Assembly: GCA_014871385.1 (NCBI GenBank)
Contig: CM026424.1
Location: 5,658,064 to 5,722,063 of the forward strand
Length of the DNA stretch: 64,000 bases
Reading direction: 5' to 3'
Source of the DNA: Ceratodon purpureus
Lineage: Eukaryota; Streptophyta; Bryopsida; Pseudoditrichales; Ditrichaceae
Below, piece after piece: positions 34,862-47,217 of the stretch. The notes below the pieces were generated by a model. The model searched no databases and was not told where the DNA came from. It saw only the letters and a program-made list of their open reading frames with translations. Each line of letters opens with the position of its first letter. The stretch's first letter is position 1. The position numbers and the translations under genes are program-made.

Positions 34862-35600
34862 GGGTGTAAGCATGGTAAAGTGTACCAAAATAGTGCTTAT
34901 CTATTTGTCAATTTCAGCTCTTTTACAAAAACTGCACAAAAGTGATGGAAAGATGTAATTGAAGTCAATTTTTTTTGCTAATATAGATTCTCAACTTGTT
35001 TTTGTACAACTTGAAAAAGTTTCATGCAAAGAAGACACTTTAAAGTTATTGTATGAGGGCTTCAAACCCAAGTAAAGTGAATGCAGTCATTTGAAAAAGT
35101 GGCTATAAAAGAATCAAAAACTATTTAAAAATCACTTTTGATGAAGTAGTGCCCTCTATATGTTTAAGATGTTTTCTAAAATAGACATTTCATATACTCC
35201 TTGTTTGATTTAGGGTTCCAAAAGTACTACAAGGATGTTTTTAGGAGGGTCTTTTCCGCGATACTTTTTGTCACTTTTTTTTCACCGAACATTTTTTTTA
35301 AATTGAAAAAAACATCCTCTAAAGACAATAAAGGGCACCAAATGAAGAAATTAAGCTCTTTGAAAAAGTTCATTTTCATCCTTTAAAACTAGTGGTCAAA
35401 TTAAGTTTCAATTGAAGATCTTTTCTTTATGAAGATGCATACAAGATACCTTGTGACACCAAAAAAGGTGACTAAAATGCTCAAAAACTACACCAAAATG
35501 CTCAAAATCAGATTTGAGCTTTCAAAAACAACACACTTCATAATCACTTCCAAATGATCACATGTGTCACTTTGTGGTCCACTTTACCGTGCTTACACCC
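34862..35600. mobile_element. 739-bp element with GGGTGTAAGC terminal inverted repeats
   Basis: The left end reads GGGTGTAAGCATGGTAAAGT. The right end is the inverted near-copy actttaccgtgcttacaccc, with one mismatch in 20. The 4-bp sequence TTTA flanks both sides (34858-34861 and 35601-35604) and may be the target duplication. Short frames inside show no transposase features. The superfamily is not assigned. Confidence 0.7.
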
Positions 35601-35821
35601 TTTACATGGGTGTAACGGTGATGATGTTCAACATACAATAATATTATGTTGATTTGAGGAAAAATATAAAAAGATGTAATATTAATATGCAAATTTAATT
35701 GCAATGCATTTTTTCATGAAATTTACATGTTCAAGTGGTATGCATTTTGTACGTCAATTTTAAAATAAACATATTTTTAAAAATTGTTGATTGTAATCAC
35801 TTTTGCACCTTTGCAAAACAT

Positions 35822-36866
35822 TTAACCCCTAAAATTCCTTACTCATTTCTGGTGTATTTTGGCCTGAAAACACTCGTTTATGGACATTCAATGAGAATCC
35901 AATTTCCTATCATATGTTTAATAAAGTATCGTAAGATCTGCACAACAACTTTAGTAGTTGTTAGCACAAATTTTTTTGGGCACATTTGACCGTTGGATTG
36001 TTATTTTATAAGGATTGAAGCAAGAAATATTGTTTTTTTTGCCCCTGCCCCAATATGTTTTCACACTTTGAAATTCTGCCTTCTTTGCAAAAAAGCTACA
36101 GAAATTGATCCATTACCTGTTTGTCTTGGACAACTGTGTTGAGTATCCTTCTTCCAAAATTCACTTTCATACTCTACATGGACATCTTATAAAAAATTAA
36201 AAACCTCATTGAGGTCAAAACATGAACATATTGCATTACAATTCTGTAATTTTTACTGCAATTTTTCTTGAACGTTTTTTTTACATCCCAATGGCAGATG
36301 TTATTTCTACCATACTACGAGAAAAGGAAAAAAGTTTCACATTTTTTTGAAATTGTTTGAGCACTTTACGAGTGTTTTGAACAAAATCCTCTTCTTTTGC
36401 ACTGGGCACTTCCTTCTTCATCTCCAAATCCCCGGTCCCAGCCAAATCCCTGTTGCAACATCCTCTTCCCGGTGCATGTGATAGTGAATAGTACATCCCA
36501 ACTGCTTCAAGTGCCAATCACAGATGATTGCAATCTTGGGCCCGATATTGGCTGCTGATAGACCGTCTAAAGAAAACTACCCCATGGAAAGAAAATGCGT
36601 GCCTCTAGAAATGTTTTGGTCTGCCCGGTAATTTTTTAATTGGCTGTAATTATTTGAAATCTGCCCACCGGCAGCAATCCAACAAAACAATTGCCATAAC
36701 TCCTAATGTATATGTTGGAATGGGACAAAAATTGCAGTACACAATCCGTTCAATGTGAGGAATGTACAAAAAAATTACAGCTCAAAATGACCAATCTTCA
36801 TTTCGAAATCAGCTGCCCAAATACCGCATCAACCAAGTTCTGGTCGCGTAGAATTTTAGGGGTTAA
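35822..36866. mobile_element. TTAA-flanked non-autonomous element, copy D (1045 bp)
   Basis: The termini TTAACCCCTAAAATTCC (left) and agaattttaggggttaa (right) are inverted near-copies. The right-end hairpin (accaagttctggt) is preceded by agctgcccaa and is nearly identical to copy A. The interior has one stretch (about 36380-36540) that is richer in GC than the rest and has no match in the other copies. It holds a 78-codon open frame with no ATG-supported or recognisable product. Confidence 0.72.
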
Positions 36867-38535
36867 AAAAAAACATTGTAAGATCATAGTGACTTTAGAG
36901 AAGTTTGCCTAAAGACCATGGGATTAATTTGAGGAGTTTCATTTGCAGTGGCTAGATTTAGACTTCTTCTAAGCTTGTAGAGCTTTGTGTGTTATACTGC
37001 AAGGCGTTGTTAGATATTGGAGATTTGGGTATGTAAATGAAAACATTAATTATAAATTAAAGACCATGTAAATATGATTGGAATACTTAATATGAGCTTT
37101 GATTGGAGTACGTAATTGGGTTTTTATGAGTATTTTGACTTAATTCTTTGATTTCAAATATTATCAAGAGTTTTTCATGCTAAATACTAGTATATGGAAG
37201 TTTGTTTTCATAGTTTGATGCAAAATAAACAATTGAGAGATCTTCATTATACCAATTATACTTTTAAATAGGCTTTTGTTAACCAAATTAGACTAGAATT
37301 GATGTAGCTTTGAATGTTTGGGTTGGAATTTTATAATTGATTTGGAAAAAAGAAACATTCTGCAAGGTTATGATGTAAACTTAGAAGAATATAGTTTTTG
37401 TCTTGAATCAAAACTGCTCTTATACAATAACTTTAGATTGTTTGAAAATTCAAACTACTTTAGTTTTATCCCATATACCTTAAGGTGACTTTATTGTTTT
37501 GGATACAATAAATACAAGTCATGTTTAAATTTGTCTTCATCTTTCTAATATCATTAAATTAGTTATTGATTTATAGAATAAAACTCTACTTGACTGGTAA
37601 TTTCAATTTTTTTAAAAACTAATAATTACTTGAGATAATATTCTACAAGTCTAGGGGTAACTTGAGATGCACTTTAAATAAATGACTCTTATCTTCTACT
37701 TTGAATAAAAAATTTCAAAAATTAGATACTTATCTTTTTTCACCCTTATATAGTTACAAATATAAATCCATTGATTCTTAATACGGTTTTCTCAACTTTA
37801 GCTATTTCATTTGTAGAAGTCTTTGCTATTGTAAGGGCTTTTTTTAGTCCTCTTTAATATCAAATGATGATTATACTTGTTCATACTAATAATCAAGGAT
37901 TATTTTGACGTCGTTTTCTTAGTCTACTTTCTAACAATGATTGTTTTTTTAATTTAATTTAATAAAGCTGATGACAAGATAATAGCTTTGTTAGCTGAAG
38001 GCATCTCACACATAACAATTCTTCAACATAATGTTATATTCTTTTGTCATGGATGCATGTGAACCGTGTATTGACTTCATCAGCTAGTTGAACTAAACAA
38101 GGTTAATTTCAAAGCATGAGATACTTTGGCTTTATCTAGAATAGCCACCTATAATAAAGCTTTACAAACACTATATCTATAAAGCAAGTTGGCTATTTTA
38201 AACTGCAACAATCATATATTGTTGTGTATGACAATATTTTTGCAGTTCGATTGATACGTATCCGTTTGCTAGAGAGAGAGAAACTTTGGTCTCCGAAGGA
38301 GACCAACGTGAATTAAGTGTCTGTTCGATTCAACCCCAATCCAATGTCCATAGGACAAAGGTATGGGAGTAAAGATCTACTTCCCCCTTTTGAGAGTAAA
38401 CACTTTAGTCACCAGTAACCAATAACAAAAAACACTAATAGTAAGCGCGATAAGGTGGAGTAAGGTGTAAGTGGAGTGTAAAGAGTAGTGGGAGGGATAA
38501 AGGGTTATTTGTGTGTGGGTGTGCCATAATTTGAA
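36867..38535. other. AT-rich intergenic DNA
   Basis: No gene. A small palindrome (ggtctccgaaggagacc, 38288-38304) lies next to a short ga run. It may mark the end of an old element but no partner was found. Confidence 0.5.
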
Positions 38536-39480
38536 CTAAGGAGGGTCGAAGGTTTCGGATAAAGGTTGGTGGTTTTCAAGTCGTCTTTTGTGGAGGAGAA
38601 TAGACATGGCGTATGGGGTGGCAATGGTGTTTATATTTTTAAAGGTAGTTCTAATGGTAGGCAGGGGGATTTTGAAGTTGTCTTCAAGTAGTTTCATAGA
38701 AGGGATGTGTATAGTGGCTCTTGCGCCTGCGGTGATGACAATAAGGGGTCCTACTTTCTAGCCATTAGCAACAATACTAGCAATGAGGGGATTGTATTTA
38801 TTCGTCTTTGCTGCAAGTGTTTCAGGGGAGAATCGATCATTGCAATAGGTGAATTCAATGAATTGGATATTGAGAGTAGGGTCGAGCGTAGTGGGGGGGT
38901 CACTTTGGTATGGTAAACCTTTGACGCAAAGAATGTTTGGTCTAAAGCGGGAGTTGCAGTGGCATCTTTGTGTGCCACATGTGCAAGGGAGTAGCCAGTT
39001 AGGGACGGCGTTTTCGGGAGGTTTATCATTGAAGGTGCCAACATTCATGATGATTAAACTACAAGATTTTTCGAACGAGACCAATAATTTTCTGAGTTCC
39101 CACACGGCTTTGTTGTGTCTGCGGACTTGAAGGGAATGAATGTGTTGTTGTTGGCATGTAAGTAGGACATGTAACAAGTTATCCGGTTCGGGGGAGTGAC
39201 AAATAGGGCACATAATAGATGGAAATCTTTCTTTACCAAAAAAGAGTTGTTTTCTGGCCTGGCCCATGTAAGTACTGGTGCGGAATTTGATAAGACAAGA
39301 TTTTTGCTTATCTGTGATAACGGGATTATGCCAAAAGTCATTGGAGAGCTCATTATCTATGTCGGCGTTTCCAGTCCATTTGCAAATGTTGGGGGTTTGG
39401 ATTGCAAATGTTGGGTTTTGATTTCTAAGTTATGTTCTCTGTCATATTTTTGGATTTGTTTTTCGAGGATTCAAACGGGG
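38536..39480 (-). pseudogene. Retroelement fossil: 3' part of a LINE-like ORF with a zinc-knuckle domain
   Basis: Minus-strand coding remnant with a zinc-binding stretch (CPICHSPEP then HVLLTCQQQH) of the type found at the end of plant non-LTR retroelement proteins, followed by WLLPCTCGTQRCHC, FIEFTYCNDR and, nearer the end, LIVITAGARA. The order of these blocks resembles bryophyte retroelement proteins recalled from memory. The upstream reverse transcriptase part is absent. The copy is 5'-truncated and broken, with one or a few breaks. Family assignment to non-LTR (LINE) type is an inference. Confidence 0.55.
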
Positions 39481-39742
39481 CCTTATCCGTTTGCTATGAC
39501 TATCTTCTTATTAGATGATCTGCTGATTTTACTACTTCACATTCATTGTGTAGGTGTATTGCATATTCATTTCCAATGGTTATTGAATACAATTGTAATT
39601 TGTGATGGTAGAGCTTCAGAAATCACACAATCCTGCACTTTGAAAAGTAATCAATACACGTTTGGAAACTCAACTCTGGACTGTAGTGTAGCAGTGAAAA
39701 GCATGAATTGGAATTGAGCTCCAAATTACAGTCACAAAAACT

Positions 39743-40688
39743 TTAACCCCTAAAGGTCCAGAGTGTTTTGAGACCTCCAAGACCCGAAACTGCAGATTTT
39801 GACCACCTTATGGAAATTGATGTATGTTTCCAATAAAATTTCTTTTTTTGGTATTTCCAACCGTAAGATCTTGAACCTAACTACTTGCACTAACACCATG
39901 TCAAATTTCAATTGTTGGATCTTTACCATTTGTGAGATTATAACGTCCAAAGTTTACTGTTTTTTTTTTTTTTTTTTTTGGCTTTCCTTGAAAGGCATAG
40001 TCTAAATGGTGCCAAGGGAGACTTGATGATTGTTACCCCAAACATTTTGCTCATATTTTTTTCCATGTAGGTAACTAAGTTGAGCACCTCCATGCAAAAT
40101 TTTGAAGACTTCTTTTGATTTTTTGACCTTCATGCAAATTATTTTCCAAAAGTAGGTTCAAAATCGTCAATATGGTAAAACTTAAATAACATCAAAGTTT
40201 TTTGGTTTGGAAAAAAAGTGAACGGTGAAAAGTTACATCTATGAGTTTGTAAATTTTAGAAGAAAAAAAATTTGAAAAATTTCTAAATCTCAAATTTTGA
40301 CAATTTTGGAAAGGAAAAAATGTAAAATTATAAAATACTTTGAAGCTTGTTCATAGAATTTTTGGAGGTTGCCCTTGTAAAACTGATAAACTTTTTGGCT
40401 TAGGTCACTTTGGATTTTGAGTAATGATTTGGTTATGAACATATTTTTTTTTTTTTAAAATTGAAAAAAAACTTGATTTTAAACTGCCCGTTTTGGACTT
40501 GAAACCTAAAATTTCTAGATGAAGGTTCTAAAATTGGAATTTCACTTTGAAAATTTTACCCCACACACTTTGCGGTAAAGGGAGCATCCAATAAAAATCT
40601 TAGGCAAAAATATTACTTTTAACCTCTTCAACTAGGCTGCCCGAAATAGCAAAACCCAAATTGGGTTTCCTGGACCTTTAAGGGTTAA
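39743..40688. mobile_element. TTAA-flanked non-autonomous element, copy E (946 bp)
   Basis: The termini TTAACCCCTAAAGGTCCAG (left) and tggacctttaagggttaa (right) are inverted copies. The inner part of the terminus (GGTCC) differs from copies A and D (ATTCC) but matches between its own two ends. A hairpin aacccaaattgggtt lies just inside the right end, preceded by ggctgcccgaaa. The interior shares ccgtaagatct with copy A and gagattataacgt with copy C. Confidence 0.75.
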
Positions 40689-40708
40689 AGACACTTTGTC
40701 CACGAACA

Positions 40709-41064
40709 CTTTGTCCACTTTTGAGTATCCTATTCCCACCATTGGATGCTCATTGAAATTTGGTGAACATGTATGACTGAGTGCATGCCAGACTTGTACG
40801 ATTACAAATTGAAAACAAACGCCTGTGCTTAGCAATTGACATTCACGGACAGAAATCAACAACATTCCGCATTCCATGGCCACAGTACTCTAGGCTGAAA
40901 AGGATTTAAAGTGGTACCTGTTCTAGTGCGCTTAGCAAGGTGTACTCGCAGACAATTTGTCATGTTCACATTCCAACTAACATACATCCAGATGATGCTG
41001 AAATGATACTGAGGATGCGCATATGTGATACCTGGGTGATACTTATATCTCAAAAGTGGACAAG
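40709..41064. repeat. Inverted repeat pair, possible small TIR element
   Basis: The phrase ttgtccacttttgag (40711-40725) is inverted at 41049-41063 (ctcaaaagtggacaa). The unit is about 356 bp. No convincing target duplication was seen, so a mobile origin is only suspected. Confidence 0.45.
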
Positions 41065-43242
41065 ATTACCACTTCCTGAATACTAAACTTGTTTAGGCTC
41101 CTAGTGCATGAAAACTTACAAAGCAAGTACGAAGCTGTAAATGAAAGTATTCATTACTATGGCAGACATTTTACAACTGTTAAAATGAGGTTCTTAAAAA
41201 CACTACATGTGCAGCTGCTTTAGAGAAGACTGTAAAAACTGTAAACTGTCAATAAGTTACTGCCAAACTGTAGGAAACTGCCAACAACAATGACCCAAGT
41301 CTCATCACCCAGAAATTCTTGGCCATGGAGGTGGAGCCGTTGAAATAATCTTCGTCGACTGGCCCATCATCCCCGATGTAAGATGCAGAGGTGCACATTT
41401 TCCAGAGCACTCGGCCGTAGACTCACGAAATTCCCTCCAATATTTCCTCCTACACTAAAATTTCCTGAAATCATAAGGAATGATCCTCATTCAACGACGT
41501 AGGAACTCTAGAGCCGGTATCAAATCAAAAAGCTAGACTATAATTTATCCATATCAGAGAAGTCTGCAGGATCCTACGTTCCTCCGGGCTGAGTTTTATA
41601 TTCTACTTGTAAAGTATTTTATGTGCATAAATTCCTCAACATCGAACTAGTACTCGGTTGACCATTCATATCTGAAAACGATGCCTCACTCTCCGTACCT
41701 TATGGGCGGTTTGAGGTCGGCTAGATCAGGGCCGGCGGTCCGGCATTTCGATTCTGGTTGAGCTATATGCTTCGGGTTTCACGCTAATCAATGCATCCAT
41801 TGCTGAAGAGTTGCCTGCTTTTGTGAATGGTCGAGTTGCCCAGTCTGGCGGTGATACATATTAGGATTTTTTAAATATTTTTTGACATAGCCACAAAACC
41901 AACTAGCTTAGCAAAAGCTGCATGTATGATGTTCGAATATAATATGCTCTAAATTGTTAGCGAATCACGATAAAAGTCGGAACAGATTGCAATGGAAATG
42001 GAAGTGGGAACTCTTGAATGTACCTTTGAGTTCAGAGATGACCACTTCTGTCTAGCGATTGCTGGGTGTACATAGAAATATGACGTTGCAAAGTTGGTCA
42101 GAAATGCACATCTCAAGCTCCCGAGCAGTCCAAAAAAACTGAATTTCTACTCTTTACATGGGTCCTGCTTAATCTCTGTACACCACATAGTCTTGTCCTC
42201 TTGATTATAGATGTATCCTGTGAGGCTATAATCTCTGTACACCACAGTGTCAGGCTTGTCCTCTTGGTCTTGGTTTTTGTCCTGTGACACTGAGACAAGG
42301 TACCTGACAAACAGACACTTAGTTCACGCCGGCCCTTCGAAAGGACCGGAGTTTTCCTCACTTCACACCGCAAATTCCCAAAGTTATCTCATTCAAATTA
42401 TCTTACCAGTCGTTTAGTAAAACAGTGTCGATCCACTTGACCAGACTTGTAACACATCGTAACAATAATTTTATTGATACATGATTGAGACTTTTGAATT
42501 TTTTTACATTTTCAAGAAATTTCACGCCTACGTTAGTATAGTTAGCTCACCTCCAGAGTCGACACCAGAAATGCTGGGCAGACAGATCATAAAACGGCTG
42601 GAGATGTCTGCAGATTTTTTCTAAATTAATATCGGAGGTGAAGTGAAACAAACGTTTCCGACACCTAAGCAGACGAAGTTTCTATGCAATAAGACGTGAT
42701 CAAAATATATTTTCACCACGAGCGTTGCAATGTAGATATCTCGATTCTCGACGTCACGCCTTCGTCCTTCGAGGATCGAAGATGGTTTAGAATCATTCAC
42801 GATTATCCCTATTGCTCTTATCCGGCCAATATACCCTTTTTTGGGCATGTTTCTTAGACATTTTGCTGTTGCAAGTCGCAGTACCTAATGTGAAGCACTT
42901 AAGCACAAAAATCTCATCCTTTTCAAACTTACTCGCCTGAGGCGTTTAACGATGTCCGAGCTCTGTCTACCGACATGCCAGCATCTACTTAACAATTGAA
43001 ATCTTGGAAGACTTGATTGTTTCGATGCATTATAATATGAAAACACAAAACCCCAAGGTTGTCAAACTTTGATTTCATTTTAAATTCCACTAAATCTGTT
43101 ACAGAACTTTGTGTAAAAGCTATAGTGGGCTAGTTTACAAAGTCTCGTGTTTACATTTAATAATCCTCAAGTTACAACCACCGACCTGGTTTCAAATTTT
43201 ACCAACTAACCTAAACTGATCTTGGTGCCACTAATGGTAGAG
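41065..43242. other. Intergenic region downstream of the calmodulin-like gene
   Basis: No gene recognised. A direct repeat, tctctgtacaccaca followed by cttgtcctcttg, occurs near 42174 and 42232. The last 200 bases probably hold the 3' UTR of the calmodulin-like gene. Confidence 0.45.
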
Positions 43243-43848
43243 CTACCGCAACTGCAATTGTGAGCGATCAGGATGACCACTAGACATTAGAGTTTGGAAC
43301 TCTTTGAAATCGACCAACTGGTTACCGTCTATGTCGACACAGCTGATCATATACCGACAATCATCAATAGAGATGTGATCGTCGCCAAGGCATGACAACA
43401 CCCTGTGAAGTTCCCCGGCTGAGATGAAACCATCCTTGTTAGAATCGAACACGTTGAACGCCGACTGAAGCGCTTCCATCTCCAAGGACGAAGCGCAGGG
43501 CTTACCGTCTTCTAAATCCGAGCTCACAGTGGCCGTCTGGATATCTGCACTGTTCGCATTCAAATTGATGAACTCTTCAAAGTCTATCTCTCCATCGCCG
43601 TTAGCATCCGCGTCCCTGATCATCTGATCCACATCTGCGTCTGACAGCCTCTCTCCAAGCGACCATAGCACCTTCCCTAATTCTTTTCGCGAAATCTTCC
43701 CATCGCCATTAAGGTCGAACATCTTGAAATCCTCCCGTAAATCCTTCACCAAATGGTCCGGCAGAGCACCCACATCTGCCTGTGGCCTCCTGAGGTTGAC
43801 AACTTCCTCAATCTCCGACCGATCTGAACTTGACCCAGATGTTTCCAT
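43243..43848 (-). CDS. Calmodulin-like calcium sensor with four EF-hands (CML)
   Basis: Intronless gene of 201 aa. The frame runs from a GTG at 43863, but the first ATG is 43848 (METSGSSSDR). The protein should bind calcium and relay signals by docking on target proteins. EF-hand loops are DLNGDGKISRKE (45-56), DANGDGEIDFEE (81-92), DSNKDGFISAGE (135-146) and DIDGNQLVDFKE (172-183). All have Asp at position 1 and Glu at 12. Loop 4 has Asn at position 5 and Leu where Ile is usual, so it may be weaker. A 38-residue N-terminal extension and a linker with a Ser/Thr-rich stretch separate it from calmodulin itself (149 aa). No myristoylation Gly follows the first Met. A TATA-like box lies about 210 bases upstream. 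Confidence 0.93.
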   Translation of the reverse strand: METSGSSSDRSEIEEVVNLRRPQADVGALPDHLVKDLREDFKMFDLNGDGKISRKELGKVLWSLGERLSDADVDQMIRDADANGDGEIDFEEFINLNANSADIQTATVSSDLEDGKPCASSLEMEALQSAFNVFDSNKDGFISAGELHRVLSCLGDDHISIDDCRYMISCVDIDGNQLVDFKEFQTLMSSGHPDRSQLQLR

Positions 43849-44056
43849 GACGTAATAATCCACCGCAGCTATTCTCTAACAACGAAGTTAGTGAAACACC
43901 CCAAATAACCACGTCACCACCACCACACCGCTCGCGTCTCTCGTTACAAAACAATTCTAATTAGTGCACACCCTCACCTAGCTCGCTACAACTATTCAAC
44001 AACCTTGAACGGATGTACTCTTCAAAAGAACCGCACTCACATGAAGCCTGGGCTCC

Positions 44057-44064
44057 CTTTTATG
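44057..44064 (-). promoter_or_regulatory. TATA-like box of the calmodulin-like gene
   Basis: On the minus strand cataaaag lies about 210 bases upstream of the start codon, which would leave a leader of roughly 180 bases. Position and motif only. Confidence 0.4.
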
Positions 44065-45745
44065 CGAGTTTCAACAAGTGAAGCTTCCTCTCCTATAATT
44101 CCTCGAAACTGCGAGAGCTAGTCTTATCAGTAAAGCTACAACAACTTAGTGAAAAAGCTTGATCACGAGACCTGGACGTAGTTGCCTTGCGTAGAGACAT
44201 GGCCAGGCAGGAAGTTAGTGGGTGAGGGAACAGGGACGGAAAGGTGGGATTGCGTCAAATCAAGCCCAGTGGGCTCGGTTGGCCCCGTGAGGTCCCGCAG
44301 CACCATCCTGACCTCGCGTCCGACACTGAATCCGCGCCCCATCTGCGCTGATTCTTCTCATTTGGGCGAGCACACCCTCGATCAACAGTGATACCGATTG
44401 TGTGATTCCTGATATGCCAGTGGTGTGCAGACTCCAGGAACACTTCCGTGAAGCTTCATGTGTTGGTTCTAGCTTTCTGGCTTCCTTTTTCCTTTTTTGC
44501 AATCAAGGTCCTGAAATTATCATGTTTGATCAATCCTTTCTCTGTGTAAAAAATTGAAGTGTTCCTTTTTCTAGGGATTTCTTTTTCTTCCAGAAATAAA
44601 TAGATGAATTGAAGAGTTCGATTGCAGTGAGGTGAGCCCGTCGACGAAGGAATATAATCAATCCGCTTCTGAGAAGTAGAATTATTTTGGTAGATTTTTG
44701 GGGATCTGGAAAGCCGGCCGGATGGCCTTCGATGATGAAGTCAATAGTTGCATCCTTTTTCTTGGAGAAATTCATGCGATGTATATAGTTTTCTTTGGAG
44801 TTTACCTTGGATAGTGTGTCCCTAGCTTGCGACGTTTCCTAGCTTGGAACGTTTTGTACATGTTCAGGCTGTGGCTTTCTGGATGCGTACGTAACAAAAT
44901 GTATCAGGCTTCTAACGTGATGAATCACTAGTTGAAAACATCTTCTCTTAGACAGAGGAAAAAAATGGAACTTATATATCAATTGCAACATCATAAAATG
45001 TGTGGCACACTCAGCAGATTTTTCCATTCTCACGCTACATTATTGTTGAAAAGTCCACAACTAGATAGCGACAAGTTACAACATTCAGCCATGGCGAGGA
45101 ATGGCGATGTGGTTAGGATGTATAAACAGTAGAAATCATCACTGCACATAAATGAGAATTTCCTACTCGAGATATACAGTACGTATGACAATCTCAAAAT
45201 CTATGCTCAACTTAACTTACTTAGTGTCGCATATTTGTTTAAGAGTGCTTCCCTTAAACATTAATTTTTGTTGTTTTGATGTGTGTTGGAGACAAGCTGG
45301 ATTGACGTTGTTTTGGAGGGAAATCGGGGTTTTAAGGTTTAAGGACTAGGGTGTGGTGTGTTGCAGATGACCGACTATGTGAGCTTTGATGTGAGCTTGA
45401 CGCCCGTGTCTGAAGAAAGCTACCGGTAGTATTGTTGGAGTTGGTGTTCGCTCGCCTCCCTACTGACGCAATCGGAAGCAATGCATGTTTCTTCCAAGAA
45501 CGGAAGAAAGCCGTCCTCTGTAGCTCCCATTTCACGAGGTTATGTGCGGATCAGTTTCAACCCAATCTCTGACATGGTGGTTTTCAATTACACCACAAGG
45601 AGGTGCAGCGTCGTAAGAGTCTAAGACACCGAAGCTTGCAAGTGACTGCGGCCTTCAGCATGGAAGAAGAATGTGCACAATTCGCTGTGTGCAAGAATGT
45701 ACTAGATGGAGATTGACAGTTTACTAGACTTCAAGGCAGAGCTCA
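44065..45745. other. Upstream region of the calmodulin-like gene and flank of the CACTA element
   Basis: No gene supported. Around 44260-44290 agcccagtgggct forms a short palindrome of TGGGCY type, an element often seen in plant promoters. The stretch ends at the CACTA terminus. Confidence 0.45.
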
Positions 45746-45799
45746 CACTACTAGAAATTTCGAGACGGAATCAACTGATTCGGAAGAGAATTGTGTTGG

Positions 45800-46060
45800 T
45801 TATTGGTGTTGAATCGGACATCTTGATTCACATGGCCGGAAGAGTTCTGTCTTGTTTTTCGAGGGGCTCTGGAGGCCTGGCCACGCAGACTTGTCCACGG
45901 TGTAATCGCGCTGACTGAAACTCCACGTATGCATAGCCACGGTGTACTTGTGGTGACTGTTCAGACACGTAGATTTGTCCACCGTGGACGGTTGGGAACT
46001 CCTCTGCCACGTCGACAGGGGCGGAGATGAGGAGATTCAAACACGTGGGTTGCGCAGGAC
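45800..46060. repeat. Subterminal repeat region of the large CACTA element
   Basis: The motif tgtccacggtgta and variants recur in both orientations: acttgtccacggtgtaatcg near 45888, agccacggtgtacttg near 45936, atttgtccaccgtggac near 45970. In CACTA elements such subterminal arrays are the binding sites of the TNPA-type protein. The role here is inferred. Confidence 0.6.
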
Positions 46061-47217
46061 GAATCTCTGACCGAGGATTTGACTGGGGGGCAGTTGAAAA
46101 TTCAACGTCAGACGTCGTAGGTTACCTCGGCCGACACACTGACGGCGCCGACTAGGGTATTCAGAAGTAGGTTTAGGGTTTACGATTGACCTTCTCCGAC
46201 AGTCGCGTGTGACGTCCTGTACGAAGGGGATTGAATCCTGCGCGGGGATGCGGCTCGCGATAGAACACCGACGACCGTCCATCCTAGGGTTGGTGTTCGA
46301 TGATATAGCGTGCATCTCGCTGCACGTGTTGCAGATCGAAAGAATCAGCAGCGGTCTAGAGTTTTAGGTTTCCGTAGAATTAAATTCACACGTCTCGTCA
46401 TCAATGCTGTATGTATGGTTTACAATGGTATGTGAGTATGCATTCCTGTATACGGTGTAGTAATACGCGCGTACAAATAATCAGAGAAATCCGAATGTGC
46501 AGGATGTTCAGATGCACAGAAATATTGCACAAAAAAGGAATTTATTTTCATATATGAATGTTTCCGCAGATTGAGATCGGAAATCCAGTTCATGATATAT
46601 TGCCGCTATGGACGCGCTAACAGAGCCGCCTAACAGATATACATGTATAAATATATGAAGATAAAAAATGAACGCAAAAGAGCGCAGGAGTCCGGAGCAT
46701 AGCCTCGCGAATAGAACTCATTGCGATATAATTCGGGTCTGTGGAGGAGTTCGGCTTGGAAAAATGAGCACACAATGGACGCATTGAAACTGCTGCATTG
46801 CCCATGCGGTGTACCCTCTGTGCATGATATGAGGTGCTCTCCACGAAGTTGAGACCACCACCTACGATTTCCACGTGAACTGTCTGGCTTGGGTTAGTGG
46901 ATCACATACGATTGAAAACGCACTGTGCATATGTACCGGCGGATGGATTCGCAAGGACATCTGAATCCGGGAAATACACTTGTGCAAGGGGAATAGACGA
47001 AACTTCTACTACAGCAGGGAACATTCTGCCCAGGATACGAGAGAGTCAAGAAAGACATACATTAATAGTGGCGAACTTTTTTAATGTGAGCTCTGGCACT
47101 TTTCCGCGTCTGCGTTGGACCTGCTGCCGTATCCGAGACCTTCACTCTCTCAGCAGGGTGAATAGAGGATTCCTGCACGGTGGAAACATTCGTACAACCT
47201 GGTATGAGGATCTGTCT

